A stretch of DNA of 64,000 bases from Candidatus Nitricoxidireducens bremensis (GTDB lineage: Bacteria; Pseudomonadota; Gammaproteobacteria; Burkholderiales; Rhodocyclaceae), in the NCBI GenBank assembly GCA_030247725.1, contig JAOTRT010000014.1, positions 33,686 to 97,685 of the forward strand, in the 5' to 3' direction. The first letter of the stretch is position 1; each line of letters starts with the position of its first letter. Below are positions 22,501 to 31,077 of the stretch, piece by piece. A program made the position numbers and the translations under genes. The notes beneath the pieces were generated by a model that saw only the letters and a program-made list of their open reading frames with translations, was not told the DNA's origin and searched no databases.

Positions 22501-23031
22501 TGGCTGGATGCGGGACTACGGCCGCCCCATATCGCCGTGAACCTTTCGGCGCGCCAACTGCGCCAGCCCAGCCTGCTCGGCCATGTGTCGGCCGTTCTCG
22601 CCGCGACCGGCGTGCCGGCCGAGCTGCTGGAGATCGAGATCACCGAGAGCATGGCGATGGAGAATCCCCACAAGGCGGCCCTGTTGCTGCAGGAGTTCAA
22701 GGCCATGGGCATCGCCCTGGCCATGGACGACTTCGGCACCGGCTACTCGTCGCTGGCCTACCTGAAACGCCTGCCCCTCGACTATCTCAAGATCGACCGT
22801 TCCTTCGTCGCCGACATCACCGTCGACGCCAACGACCTGGCCATCGCCAAGGGCACCATCGCCCTGGCCCACAGCCTGGGCCTCAAGGTCATCGCCGAAG
22901 GCGTGGAGACCGAGGGCCAGCTGGACCTGCTGCGCAGCCACGGCTGCGACGAGGTGCAGGGCTATCTGTACGCCCGTCCCTTGCCGCCCGCCGAGCTGGA
23001 AACCTTTCTTCTCAAGTATCCGCACCGCTAA
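19549..23031 (+). CDS. Membrane PAS-GGDEF-EAL cyclic-di-GMP protein
   Basis: A 1160-residue protein, started at ATG 19549 with AGGAGG upstream. The N-terminal 200 residues hold about six hydrophobic helices. Four PAS-type domains follow: two PAS_7-like (NILASLPQGISVFDDQLRL and NIPGGVSVFDGDLRL), one PAS_3-like (ETASMGIWDWDAVAN) and one PAS_9-like (IADPANRIVSVNSAF). The GGDEF motif is intact at about residues 812-816 and an RxxD inhibitory site (RASD) lies five residues before it. The EAL domain starts around residue 939 (GAEALIRW) and keeps ITESM, DDFGTGYSS, KIDRSFV and EGVET, so both activities look possible. cbbR starts 3 nt after its stop, so the two are cotranscribed. Confidence 0.92.
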   Translation: MNGSTDDLREVVQSIRHDVVMTTYRLMVGVATLILIAVLLRNHQLGGPMNSLHLVVYAVFVAVYLLRHRLGASTLAAVILGTAYLTGTFAYFGYGLLSNAALVHLGLCFAATMFYGMRGGLIAAGVCIVTMLAAMPSLFGRPVAAVDPALFLASPLSWLTAAVAFGGVAGAVIVLAGRSNRRLVAALGDQRRRLTAMTETNARLEQEIAARTAAEDELRRQSSVLENILASLPQGISVFDDQLRLVVWNEGMREVLELPAEMMYPGVAFADLIRVPARRGDYGPGDPEELVRQRCELAMRFQPHRFERVRASGRAHLVVGKPFHVDGRIAGFITTYTDITERKRTEEDLRRSNEVLQSILDNIPGGVSVFDGDLRLVVCNEAFKRLLDLPASLFADPHPSFEAFIRFNAARGDYGSEDIEGQVARIVERARKPVAHQFERVRPDGQALEVRGAPLPGGGFVTIYTDITTRKHAENELLRLHERLSLAVETASMGIWDWDAVANVVVADERVFNLFGVSSAGREGRFNDFSDYYHPDDRARVVAQVRDFLRGAGSADRLSYRIVRPDGSLRHIDVHYSATRDLAGRVLRAVGVTFDVTERKRNEERLLLSEKVFDSSPVAILIADPANRIVSVNSAFAHITGYGEDEALGRDPKFLGSGLHDAAFYRAMWQTLAATGYWEGEIWDRRKNGEIYPKWMTISTVHDRHDNHLTHYVAIFSDITERKRAEEHIHHLAHHDPLTSLPNRMTLEARLHQSIAEARRGGRSVAAMFLDMDRFKTINDTLGHHVGDLLLIEVARRLKDAVRASDTVARLGGDEFVVVLPGLETPDVATTLAGAILERLSETYAIEGNELHSTPSIGIALYPQDGEDVTTVMKHADTAMYHAKSKGRNNFQFFSHSMNAAAMERLEVERQLRDALQNDQFLLHYQPRLDMDGRVTGAEALIRWNRPGKGLQPPSVFIPIAEETDLINRIGDWVLATVCRQIRSWLDAGLRPPHIAVNLSARQLRQPSLLGHVSAVLAATGVPAELLEIEITESMAMENPHKAALLLQEFKAMGIALAMDDFGTGYSSLAYLKRLPLDYLKIDRSFVADITVDANDLAIAKGTIALAHSLGLKVIAEGVETEGQLDLLRSHGCDEVQGYLYARPLPPAELETFLLKYPHR

Positions 23032-23034
23032 ACC

Positions 23035-24024
23035 ATGAAAAACGTCACCCTGCGCCAGCTGCGCGTCTTCGAGTCCGTCGCCCGCCATCTCTCCTTCTCC
23101 CGCGCCGCCGAGGAACTGCACCTGACCCAGCCGGCGGTGTCCATGCAGGTCAAGCAGCTGGAGGAAATGGTCGGCCTGCCCCTGACGGAGCAGATCGGCA
23201 AGAAGATCTTCCTTACCGCCGCCGGCGAGGAGGTGGCGCGCCATGCGCGTCTGGTGGAGCTGCAGTTGCGCGAAGCCGACGAATCCCTGGCGGCCATGAA
23301 GGGCGTGCGCGGCGGCAGCCTGCACATCGGCGTCATCAGCACCGCCAAGTACTTCGCGCCGCGGCTGCTGACGGATTTCCGCGCCCAGCATCCCGGCATC
23401 GAACTGCGCCTCGGCGTGCACAACCGGGAAACCATCGTGCGCCAGCTCGCCGACAACGAGATCGATCTCGCCATCATGGGGCGTCCGCCGCAGGAGTTCG
23501 CCACCGTGGCCGAGGCCTTCGCCCCCCACCCGCTGGTCATCATCGCCGCGCCGGACCATCCTCTCGCCGGCCGCAAGCGCCTGGAGCCGGCCGACTTGGC
23601 CGGCGAGACCTTCCTCATCCGCGAGCCCGGTTCGGGCACGCGCGTGGCGATGGAACGCTACTTCGCCGACATGGGCTTCGCTCCCGCCGCCGTGTTCGAG
23701 ATGAGCAGCAACGAAACCATCAAGCAGGCGGTGATGGCCGGCATGGGGGTGACCTTCATTTCCGAGCACACCATCGGGCTGGAACTGTCGGTGGGCCGGC
23801 TGGTGCAGTTGCCGGTACGCGGGACGCCGGTGCTGCGCGAGTGGTACGTGGTGCACCGGGCCGAGAAGGCCCTGCTGCCGATTGCGACGGCCTTCCGCGA
23901 CTTCCTGCTGGCGGGCGGCGCCGGCGCCGTCGCTAATGCAGGCGGAATAGGGACGCCTGGTTCGTCGGCCGCGAAGGCAGCTGCAGGTAAGTCCCCAGTT
24001 CGTCGGGCGGCAGCGGGCGGCTGA
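23035..24024 (+). CDS. cbbR: CbbR, LysR-type regulator of CO2 fixation
   Basis: A 329-residue LysR-type activator. The winged helix-turn-helix is at the N-terminus (MKNVTLRQLRVFESVARHLS, FSRAAEELHLTQPAVSMQVK), which is the CbbR-type signature, and the effector domain follows (GVISTAKYFAPRLL, REPGSGTRVAME). CbbR proteins sense RuBP, PEP, NADPH or ATP and bind TNA-N7-TNA boxes; three candidate boxes are at 12202, 18686 and 19449. It lies 3 nt after the GGDEF-EAL gene. The last 30 or so codons, low-complexity and Ala/Gly rich, overlap the 3' end of the convergent GGDEF-EAL gene by 92 bp and extend beyond the usual CbbR end. Confidence 0.93.
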   Translation: MKNVTLRQLRVFESVARHLSFSRAAEELHLTQPAVSMQVKQLEEMVGLPLTEQIGKKIFLTAAGEEVARHARLVELQLREADESLAAMKGVRGGSLHIGVISTAKYFAPRLLTDFRAQHPGIELRLGVHNRETIVRQLADNEIDLAIMGRPPQEFATVAEAFAPHPLVIIAAPDHPLAGRKRLEPADLAGETFLIREPGSGTRVAMERYFADMGFAPAAVFEMSSNETIKQAVMAGMGVTFISEHTIGLELSVGRLVQLPVRGTPVLREWYVVHRAEKALLPIATAFRDFLLAGGAGAVANAGGIGTPGSSAAKAAAGKSPVRRAAAGG

Positions 24025-27000
24025 ACAGGAAACCCTGGCCGTCGGTGCAGTCGAAGCTGCGCAGGATCTCCAGCTGGGTCGGCGTCTCGATGCCTTCGGC
24101 GGTGACGGACAGGCCGAGGGTGGTGGCGAGGGCGACGATGCCGTTGGCGATGGCGACGCCATTGGCGTTCTGCTCCATGTCGGCGACGAAGGAGCGGTCG
24201 ATCTTCAGGCGGTCGATGGGCAGGCGCTTCAGGTAGGCCAGCGACGAGTAGCCGGCACCGAAGTCGTCCACTGCGATATGCACGCCCAGGTCGCGCAGGG
24301 CGCGCAGGGTTTCGATGACGTGTTCGGTGTCGCGCATCATGGCGCTCTCGGTGAGCTCCAGCTCCAGGCTGTCGGCGGGCAGGCCGGTGCGTTCGAGGAT
24401 TTCGCCGACGTGGCGGGCGAGGGCGTGGTCGCGGAACTGCTGGGGCGACAGGTTTACCGACATGCGCAGCGGCGGCATGCCGGCGCTGCGCCAGGCGGCG
24501 GCCTGACGGCAGGCTTCCTCGATGACCCAGGCGCCGAGGGGAATGATGAGGCCGGTCTCCTCGGCCACCGGGATGAAAGTCTCCGGCATCACCAGTCCCC
24601 GCTCGGGGTGATTCCAGCGCGCCAGGGCCTCGACGCCGACGATGATGCCGGTGGCGAGGTGGATCTGGGGCTGATAGACGAGGGATATCTGGCCGCGGTC
24701 GAGGGCCGCCCGCAGCTGGGTTTCCAGCATCAGGCGCTCGGTGGCGACGGCGTTCATGTCGGCGGTGAAGAAGCGGTAGGCGTTGCGGCCATGCTGCTTG
24801 GCGTAGTACATGGCGATGTCGGCGTTCTTCATCAGCGTTTCGGCGTTGTGGCCGTCGGTGGGGAAGATGCCGATGCCGATGGACGGCGAGGTGTGCAGCT
24901 TGTGGCCGGCGAGGGCGAGGGGCTCGCCGACGTGCTCGATGACCTTTTCGGCGACCCGTGCCGCATCCTCCGGCGAGCCGATGCCGGGCAGGACGATGAC
25001 GAATTCGTCGCCGCCCAGGCGCGCCACGGTGTCGCTCTCGCGCAGGGTGGCGCTGATGCGCCGCGCCACCGTCATCAGCAGCTGGTCGCCGATGTCGTGG
25101 CCGAGGGAATCGTTGATGGTCTTGAAGTGGTCCAGGTCGATGAACATCAGGGCGACCTGGGTGCCGTTGCGGCGGGCGTCGGCGAGGGACTGGGCCAGGC
25201 GCGCCTGCAGGGCGAAGCGGTTGGGCAGGCCGGTGAGGGCATCGTGGTAGGCCAGGTGCTCGATGCGGGCCTCGTTCTCCTTGCGCTCGGTGATGTCGGA
25301 GAAGATGGCGATGTAGTGGGTGACCTCGCCGGTCTCCGGGTCGTTCACGACATTGATCGACGCCCATTTCGGATAGACCTCGCCGTTCTTGCGGCGGTCC
25401 CAGATCTCCCCTTCCCAGGCGCCGTTGCGCTTGAGTTCGGACCACATGGCGGCGTAGAAGGCGGCGTCGTGGCGGCCGGAGGCGAAGACGCTCGGATTGT
25501 GGCCTACCGCCTCCTCGGCCGGATAGCCGGTGATCTCCGTGAAGGCCGGGTTGACGCTGAGGATGGTGGCGGCGTCGTCGGTGATCATGATCGCCTGGCC
25601 GCTGTTGTCGAAGACCTTTTCCGCCAGCCGCAGGCTGCGCTCGTCGCGCTTGCGCTGGGTGATGTCCTCGGCCGTGCCGCGATAGGCGCCGGTGCGGCGG
25701 CCATCGCCGTCCACTACGGGTATGCCGGAGAAGGAGAGCCGCCGTTGCCGGCCGTCGGGACGCAGGATGTTGACCTCGAAGCGGCGGAAGGGTTCGCCGT
25801 TGAGGGCGACGCGGCGCACCCGCGCCATCAGCGATTCCCGTTCCTCGGCAGGCAGATGGCCGAGGAAGTCGCTGCCGCGCAGCTTGTCCAGCGGGCGGCC
25901 GAAGACGGCGGCGGCGCCGTCGGAAACATAGGTCAGGACCTGACGGGCATCGATTTCCCAGACGAATTCGCCGGCGAATTCGGCGACATCGCGGAAGAGG
26001 CGCTCGCTCTCGCGCAGCCGGTTGTCGGCGGCCTGCCGCTCCCGCTCGCGCAAGGCCATGGCGGCCACCATTTCCTTCATGGCGCGGGCGACCTCGCTGA
26101 GTTCGTCCGCCTCGTTGCCGGCTGCCTGCTGCAGGGCGGCATTCAGCGCCGGCGTGGGCTTGCCTTCGGCGGCGTAGAGCCCCGCGGCGCGCCCCAGCTT
26201 CTCGATGCGCGGCAGCAGGCGCAGCAGCCAGCTGCGCGTGGCCGAGGCCAGCAGCAACGCCAGGATGAGGAAGATGGCGATGCCGAGACCGGCGCTCTCG
26301 GCGACGGAGAAGGGTGGCGCGACATGGGTCTGCACCAGCAGGACCGGCGTTTCCCCGCCTTCCGGAAAGGCGACCTTGCGTTGCTCGTAGCGCCTGCCGT
26401 CGCGGCTGACGCTGCCGTTGAAGTTCGGCAGGCCGCGCGCCAGGGCGCCGTCGCCCTCGGAGCCGGCGACGATCCGCCCCTGCCATTCGAGAAAGAGTTC
26501 GGAATCGGGGAAGGCGTTCTGGCGCAGGAAGCCGTTGTCGATGGGAACCAGCAGATGCATGGTGCCCATGCCGTCCTGGCCGAGCCAGATCGGCGCCGAG
26601 AGGGCGACGAACAGGTGGCCGCCGGCGTCGGCGAAATAGCTGCGCGCCTCGCCCCGCTTGGCATCCGGCACCGGCCAGGGACGGCCGATGCCGGGGCCGT
26701 GGCGGAACAGCTCGCGGCCCTCGGCCGTGCTGATGGCCATGCCGGCGTAGGTGGGCGACGCGCTGAGGGACGCCAGGTAGGCACGCAGCCGGTCCCAGCG
26801 CAGGGGCGGCGGGTCCTCCAGCAGGCGCGAGAACTCCAGGCGCGCCTTCTCGCGCATCAGGCGATCCGCCCAGACGAGACCGATGCCGTGGAGCTTCTCG
26901 CTGAAATGGATCACGGCCGCCTCGCCCTTGTGGCGGGCATAGCGGTCCAGCACGGCCTGATACATGGTGACCGAGATGGCGGCGGCGATCATGGCGGCGA

Positions 27001-27064
27001 CCGCCAGCACGGCGAGGATGGTGCCGACGGCCCGGTGGCGCAGGGAAGCCTTGGGCCGGCTCAT
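23933..27064 (-). CDS. Membrane PAS-GGDEF-EAL cyclic-di-GMP protein with periplasmic sensor domain
   Basis: A 1043-residue protein starting at ATG 27064, which overlaps the stop of the upstream binding-protein gene (ATGA). A transmembrane helix near residues 13-34 and another near 255-280 (GLGIAIFLILALLLASA) frame a periplasmic domain of about 220 residues. A HAMP-like linker, two PAS domains (FVWEIDARQVLTYVSD and AIMITDDAATILSVNPAF), a GGDEF domain (motif about residue 684, with RESD five residues before it) and an EAL domain (about residue 812, VEALARW, with LTESAMM, DDFGAGYSS, KIDRSFV) follow. Both catalytic motifs are intact. The genetic coupling suggests that the periplasmic binding protein delivers its ligand signal. 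Confidence 0.92.
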   Translation of the reverse strand: MSRPKASLRHRAVGTILAVLAVAAMIAAAISVTMYQAVLDRYARHKGEAAVIHFSEKLHGIGLVWADRLMREKARLEFSRLLEDPPPLRWDRLRAYLASLSASPTYAGMAISTAEGRELFRHGPGIGRPWPVPDAKRGEARSYFADAGGHLFVALSAPIWLGQDGMGTMHLLVPIDNGFLRQNAFPDSELFLEWQGRIVAGSEGDGALARGLPNFNGSVSRDGRRYEQRKVAFPEGGETPVLLVQTHVAPPFSVAESAGLGIAIFLILALLLASATRSWLLRLLPRIEKLGRAAGLYAAEGKPTPALNAALQQAAGNEADELSEVARAMKEMVAAMALRERERQAADNRLRESERLFRDVAEFAGEFVWEIDARQVLTYVSDGAAAVFGRPLDKLRGSDFLGHLPAEERESLMARVRRVALNGEPFRRFEVNILRPDGRQRRLSFSGIPVVDGDGRRTGAYRGTAEDITQRKRDERSLRLAEKVFDNSGQAIMITDDAATILSVNPAFTEITGYPAEEAVGHNPSVFASGRHDAAFYAAMWSELKRNGAWEGEIWDRRKNGEVYPKWASINVVNDPETGEVTHYIAIFSDITERKENEARIEHLAYHDALTGLPNRFALQARLAQSLADARRNGTQVALMFIDLDHFKTINDSLGHDIGDQLLMTVARRISATLRESDTVARLGGDEFVIVLPGIGSPEDAARVAEKVIEHVGEPLALAGHKLHTSPSIGIGIFPTDGHNAETLMKNADIAMYYAKQHGRNAYRFFTADMNAVATERLMLETQLRAALDRGQISLVYQPQIHLATGIIVGVEALARWNHPERGLVMPETFIPVAEETGLIIPLGAWVIEEACRQAAAWRSAGMPPLRMSVNLSPQQFRDHALARHVGEILERTGLPADSLELELTESAMMRDTEHVIETLRALRDLGVHIAVDDFGAGYSSLAYLKRLPIDRLKIDRSFVADMEQNANGVAIANGIVALATTLGLSVTAEGIETPTQLEILRSFDCTDGQGFLFSRPLPPDELGTYLQLPSRPTNQASLFRLH

Positions 27065-28056
27065 GGTTTGCGCCCGGCCCAGCGGGTATCGACGATGCTC
27101 TCGATGGCCAGGGGTCTGGCCGTACCCTCGCTGGCGGCGTAGAAGAGCGCCGTCTCCCGCATCTGGTGGTCGGAGAGCTTGCCGTCTGGGCTGTAGAGGC
27201 GCGGATACTGGCGCAGGGACTTCAGCAGGGAGTTGCGCGTCTCGGCGTCGTCGATCTCCAGGGCCGCCACGATCTGCTCCGGCGTGTGGCCGGCGATCCA
27301 CTGCAGGGTGCGCCGGATGACGGCGACCATTTTCTCCGCCTTGCGCGGCGCGTCGCGCAGGACATCGCTGCGGGTGATGGCGGCGGCCTGGAGCAGGCCG
27401 CCGCCGGGAACGCGGGCGGCATCGGCCGGGTTGCCGAGATTGAACAGGAAGTAGGCCAGGCCGGCATCCCGCAGGCGCGAGGCAAAGGGTTCGAAGCCGA
27501 GGATGGCATCCACCGACTTGCTGCGCATGGCGGCCGACTGCTCCTCCCAGCTCTGGCCGGCGGCGACGATGCGCACCTGGTTCGGCGACAGGCCGTCATT
27601 CCGCAGCAGCAGTTCCGCCAGTTGGTGGGAGATGGTCTTCACCGACAGGGAACTGCTGGTGACGCCGATGATCCGGCCGGCCAGGTCCCGCGGCTGGCGC
27701 ACCTTGTCCTTGAGGTCGCTGCGCACGGTGAGGACGAACACCGCCAGGTCATCCACCGCGGCAACGACCATCACGTCGTTGCCGGCGGCCTTGGCGGACA
27801 TGGCCGCCGGGACGCCGGCCACGGCGAAATCCGCGTTGCGGGACTGGAGCTGCTGCAGGGCGGCGCCGCCGCCGCCGGTGGGGCGCGGCACGAACTCCAC
27901 GCCTTCGGCCCGGTCGGCGCCGATCTTGGGGATCAGGTCCAGGGGCAGGTAGGAGATGTTGAGGGGGCCCGGGTAGGCGACGGCCACCCGTTCGGCCCGG
28001 ATCGGCAGGGCGGCAAGGCAGGCAAACAGGGCGATCAGCAGGCGGCGCAGGGGCAT
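27061..28056 (-). CDS. Periplasmic substrate-binding protein, NMT1/SsuA-like
   Basis: A 331-residue exported protein: a signal peptide (LLIALFACLAALPIRAERV) is followed by a type II periplasmic binding fold of the NMT1/THI5/SsuA superfamily, with YPGPLNISYLPLDLIPK, NADFAVAGVPAAMSAKAAG, AGRIIGVTSSSLSVKT and VDAILGFEPFASRL. No permease or ATPase gene is nearby. Instead its stop overlaps the start of a GGDEF-EAL gene, so it is probably the ligand-sensing partner of that protein and not part of a transporter. The ligand cannot be inferred. Confidence 0.82.
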   Translation of the reverse strand: MPLRRLLIALFACLAALPIRAERVAVAYPGPLNISYLPLDLIPKIGADRAEGVEFVPRPTGGGGAALQQLQSRNADFAVAGVPAAMSAKAAGNDVMVVAAVDDLAVFVLTVRSDLKDKVRQPRDLAGRIIGVTSSSLSVKTISHQLAELLLRNDGLSPNQVRIVAAGQSWEEQSAAMRSKSVDAILGFEPFASRLRDAGLAYFLFNLGNPADAARVPGGGLLQAAAITRSDVLRDAPRKAEKMVAVIRRTLQWIAGHTPEQIVAALEIDDAETRNSLLKSLRQYPRLYSPDGKLSDHQMRETALFYAASEGTARPLAIESIVDTRWAGRKP

Positions 28057-28175
28057 CGGGCAGCCTTTCGGGGTACAGGGGATGGACGCACCCTAACCCA
28101 TCGCCGGGACCGGTGCAATCGCCGGAGATGCGCTCTATTACTAAGGTTAAAGGCCTGCCGTTGCGCGGACCCCAC

Positions 28176-28727
28176 CTACTTCCATTTGATCGAACAGCCG
28201 ATGGAGGGGACCTGCTCGCGGGGGCCATTGCCGGTGGCGGCCACCTGCTTCATGGCCTCGAAAAGGTCGCGCCGCACGTCCGCGGGGGCGGTCTCCTTGC
28301 GCGACTCGTCGAGGCGGCCCCGGTACTGGAGTTCGAGGGCGCCGTTGAAGCCGAAGAAGTCCGGCGTGCAGACGGCACCGTAGGCCTTGGCGACGGCCTG
28401 GCTCTCGTCGAGCACGTAGGGGAAGGGGAAGTCCAGGTCCCGTGCCGTCTTGACCATGTGGTCCCAGGAGTCCTCGGGATAGTCGGTCGGATCGTTGGAC
28501 ATGACGGCGATGCTGCCGACGCCGAGGCCGGCGAGCTCCCCGGTGTCGCGCACGATGCGGTGGATGACCGCCTTTACGTAGGGACAGTGGTTGCAGATGA
28601 ACATCACCAGCAGGCCGTTGGGGCCGGCGGCGGAACGCAGGCTGTGGCGCTTGCCGTCCACGCCGGGCAGCTCGAAGTCCACGGCCTTCCAGCCGAAATC
28701 GCAGACGGGGGTGGGGGTGCTGGCCAT
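28176..28727 (-). CDS. Thioredoxin-fold AhpC/TSA-like redox protein
   Basis: A 183-residue protein of the widespread thioredoxin-family group with motif MFICNHCPYVKAV, a C-x2-C pair at Cys45 and Cys48. FGAVCTPDFFGF-like cis-Pro context is present (YGAVCTPDFFGFNG). No signal peptide is visible, so it is probably cytosolic. Its substrate is not known for the family. It is divergent from rsmE with a 61-nt gap. Confidence 0.8.
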   Translation of the reverse strand: MASTPTPVCDFGWKAVDFELPGVDGKRHSLRSAAGPNGLLVMFICNHCPYVKAVIHRIVRDTGELAGLGVGSIAVMSNDPTDYPEDSWDHMVKTARDLDFPFPYVLDESQAVAKAYGAVCTPDFFGFNGALELQYRGRLDESRKETAPADVRRDLFEAMKQVAATGNGPREQVPSIGCSIKWK

Positions 28728-28788
28728 GTTGCGGTCTCCTCGGTGGCGAGCCTGGCTAGGTTCCCGGGCTCTTCGTTAGAATGGCCGC

Positions 28789-29517
28789 ATGTTACCGAGA
28801 TTCTTCATGCCGTCGGCCCTCGCGCCCGGCGCGACGGTGGACCTGCCCGCCGAGGCCGCCCACCACGCCGTGCGCGTGCTGCGCCTGGACGACGGCGACG
28901 AGGTCGTCCTTTTCGACGGCCGCGGCGGCTCCTGGCGGGCACGGCTGTTGCGGGCGGGTCCGGCGGTGCGCGCCGTCCTCGCCGACCATGACGAAGCCGA
29001 CCGGGAACCGGCCCTGCGCGTGACCCTGGTGCAGGGGCTGCCGGCCGCCGACAAGATGGATTGGGTGGTGCAGAAATGCACCGAGCTCGGTGTCGCCGCC
29101 ATCCGGCCCGTGGCCGCCCGGCGCAGCGTGGTGCGCCTCTCCGGCGAACGCGCGGAGAAGCGCGTGCGCCACTGGCAGCAGGTGGCCGTGGCCGCCTGCG
29201 AGCAGTGCGGGCGCAACCGCGTGCCCGAGGTGGCGCCCCTGCTTGATCTGCCTCAATATCTTGCTGCGGCGCCGCAGCAGAATGAACGCAGGTTCGTGCT
29301 GGCCCCCGGCGGCGTGGAGTCGCTGCGGGCCATCGGCGGACTCACCGGGCCGGTGACGCTGCTGGTGGGACCGGAAGGGGGATTCGAGGACGGGGAGATG
29401 CGCGCCGCGCTGGCGGCGGGCTTCGCACCTCTGACGCTGGGGCCGCGCGTGCTGCGCACGGAAACGGCAGGCGCCGCCGCACTGGCGGCCATGATGGCTT
29501 TGTGGGGCGACTTCTAG
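28789..29517 (+). CDS. rsmE: 16S rRNA (uracil-1498-N3)-methyltransferase
   Basis: A SPOUT-fold methyltransferase that modifies U1498 of 16S rRNA. The 242-residue product begins with a PUA-like domain (HHAVRVLRLDDGDEVVLFDG), and the knotted SAM site is formed by LLVGPEGGFEDGEM and LGPRVLRTETAGAAALA. It starts a probable plus-strand operon with pap and argA; pap begins 11 nt after its stop. Confidence 0.93.
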   Translation: MLPRFFMPSALAPGATVDLPAEAAHHAVRVLRLDDGDEVVLFDGRGGSWRARLLRAGPAVRAVLADHDEADREPALRVTLVQGLPAADKMDWVVQKCTELGVAAIRPVAARRSVVRLSGERAEKRVRHWQQVAVAACEQCGRNRVPEVAPLLDLPQYLAAAPQQNERRFVLAPGGVESLRAIGGLTGPVTLLVGPEGGFEDGEMRAALAAGFAPLTLGPRVLRTETAGAAALAAMMALWGDF

Positions 29518-29528
29518 GGAGACGGAAG

Positions 29529-31064
29529 ATGTTCGAATCGGCGGAACTGGGTCACAAGATCGACAAGGAAACCTACAGGAAGGCGGTTCCCGAGCTGCGC
29601 GCCGCCCTGCAGGAAGCCCAATGGGAGCTCAAGGAAAACGGCAAGATCCCGGTGATCATGCTGGTCAGCGGCCAGGACGGCGCCGGCAAGGGCGAGACCA
29701 TCAACCTGCTCTACGAGTGGATGGACCCCCGCTACCTGTCGACCCTGGCCTTCGCCGCGCCCACCGACGAGGAGCGCCAGCGCCCGTTCATGTGGCGCTA
29801 TTGGCGGGCCTTGCCGCCCAAGGGCCGCATCGGCATGTTCGCCGGCTCCTGGTATTCGAGCCCGATCCACGACCGCATCGACGGCGGCATGACGAAGGCC
29901 GCGATGGACCAGCGCATCGAGCAGATCAACCGTTTCGAGCAGATGCTGGTGAACGAGGGCGCCCTGATCCTCAAGTTCTGGTTCCACCTGACCAAGGACG
30001 GCCAGAAGCGTCGCCTGAAGATGCTGGAGAAGGACCCCAAGACGGCCTGGCGCGTCACCAAGTGGAACTGGGACCGCCTGAAGACCTACGACAAGTTGCA
30101 GGATGTGGTCGGCCACGTGCTGCGCATGACCAACACGCCCTGGGCGCCGTGGATCATCATCGAGGGCGAGGACGACCGCTACCGCTCCCTGACCACGGGC
30201 AAGATCCTGCTCGACGCCATCCGCCAGAAGCTCGCCGACGCCGATAAGCAGACGACGCCGGTGGCGCCGCCGGCACGGCCGAACATCGACGGCCGCGACG
30301 TGCTCTCGGAACTCAAGCAGCCGAAGAAGCCCATGGCCAAGGAGGACTACGAGCTGCAGCTCGCCAAGTGGCAGGGCAAGCTTTCCGAGCTGGTGCGCGA
30401 TCCGCGCTTCAAGGAGCGGGGCCTGATCTGCGCCTTCGAAGGTTCCGACGCCGCCGGCAAGGGCGGCGCCATCCGCCGCATCATCGCGGCGATGGACGCC
30501 CGCGACTACCAGATCGTTCCCGTGGCGGCGCCCACCGAGGAGGAGCGTGCCCAGCCCTATCTGTGGCGCTTCTGGCGCCATATCCCGAAGCATGGCCGCG
30601 TCGCCATCTTCGACCGCACCTGGTACGGTCGCGTGCTCGTCGAACGCGTCGAGGGCTTCTGCGGCGAGGCCGACTGGCTGCGGGCCTATTCCGAGATCAA
30701 CGACTTCGAGCACGACCTTTCGGACGCCGGCGTCATCGTCGTCAAGTTCTGGCTGCAGATCAGCAAGGACGAGCAGCTCAAGCGCTTCAAGGAGCGCGAG
30801 AAGATCGAGTTCAAGCGCTTCAAGATCACCGACGAGGACTGGCGCAACCGGGAGAAATGGGATGCCTACCACGAGGCCGTCTGCGACATGGTGGATCGCA
30901 CCAGCACCGGCAACGCGCCCTGGACCATCGTCGAGGCCAACGACAAGAACTATGCGCGCGTGAAGATAATGCGGACGATCTGCGAGCGGCTCGAAGCGGC
31001 GCTGGAATCCAAGCCGGGCGCCGAGGGCGTCGCCGCCGCCGAGAAGCCTGGCAAGAAGAAATGA
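29529..31064 (+). CDS. pap: Polyphosphate:AMP phosphotransferase (two-domain PPK2)
   Basis: Phosphorylates AMP to ADP with polyphosphate. The 511-residue product has two fused PPK2 domains. The C-terminal one keeps Walker A EGSDAAGKGGA (about residue 304) and Walker B region FDRTWYGRVLVERVEGF. The N-terminal one keeps Walker A SGQDGAGKGET but its Walker B is degenerate (MFAGSWYSS, no Asp), as in other two-domain enzymes where the C-terminal half is the active one. The start was set at ATG 29529, 11 nt after rsmE. argA starts 13 nt downstream. Confidence 0.92.
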   Translation: MFESAELGHKIDKETYRKAVPELRAALQEAQWELKENGKIPVIMLVSGQDGAGKGETINLLYEWMDPRYLSTLAFAAPTDEERQRPFMWRYWRALPPKGRIGMFAGSWYSSPIHDRIDGGMTKAAMDQRIEQINRFEQMLVNEGALILKFWFHLTKDGQKRRLKMLEKDPKTAWRVTKWNWDRLKTYDKLQDVVGHVLRMTNTPWAPWIIIEGEDDRYRSLTTGKILLDAIRQKLADADKQTTPVAPPARPNIDGRDVLSELKQPKKPMAKEDYELQLAKWQGKLSELVRDPRFKERGLICAFEGSDAAGKGGAIRRIIAAMDARDYQIVPVAAPTEEERAQPYLWRFWRHIPKHGRVAIFDRTWYGRVLVERVEGFCGEADWLRAYSEINDFEHDLSDAGVIVVKFWLQISKDEQLKRFKEREKIEFKRFKITDEDWRNREKWDAYHEAVCDMVDRTSTGNAPWTIVEANDKNYARVKIMRTICERLEAALESKPGAEGVAAAEKPGKKK

Positions 31065-31077
31065 GGACCGCCGGACT

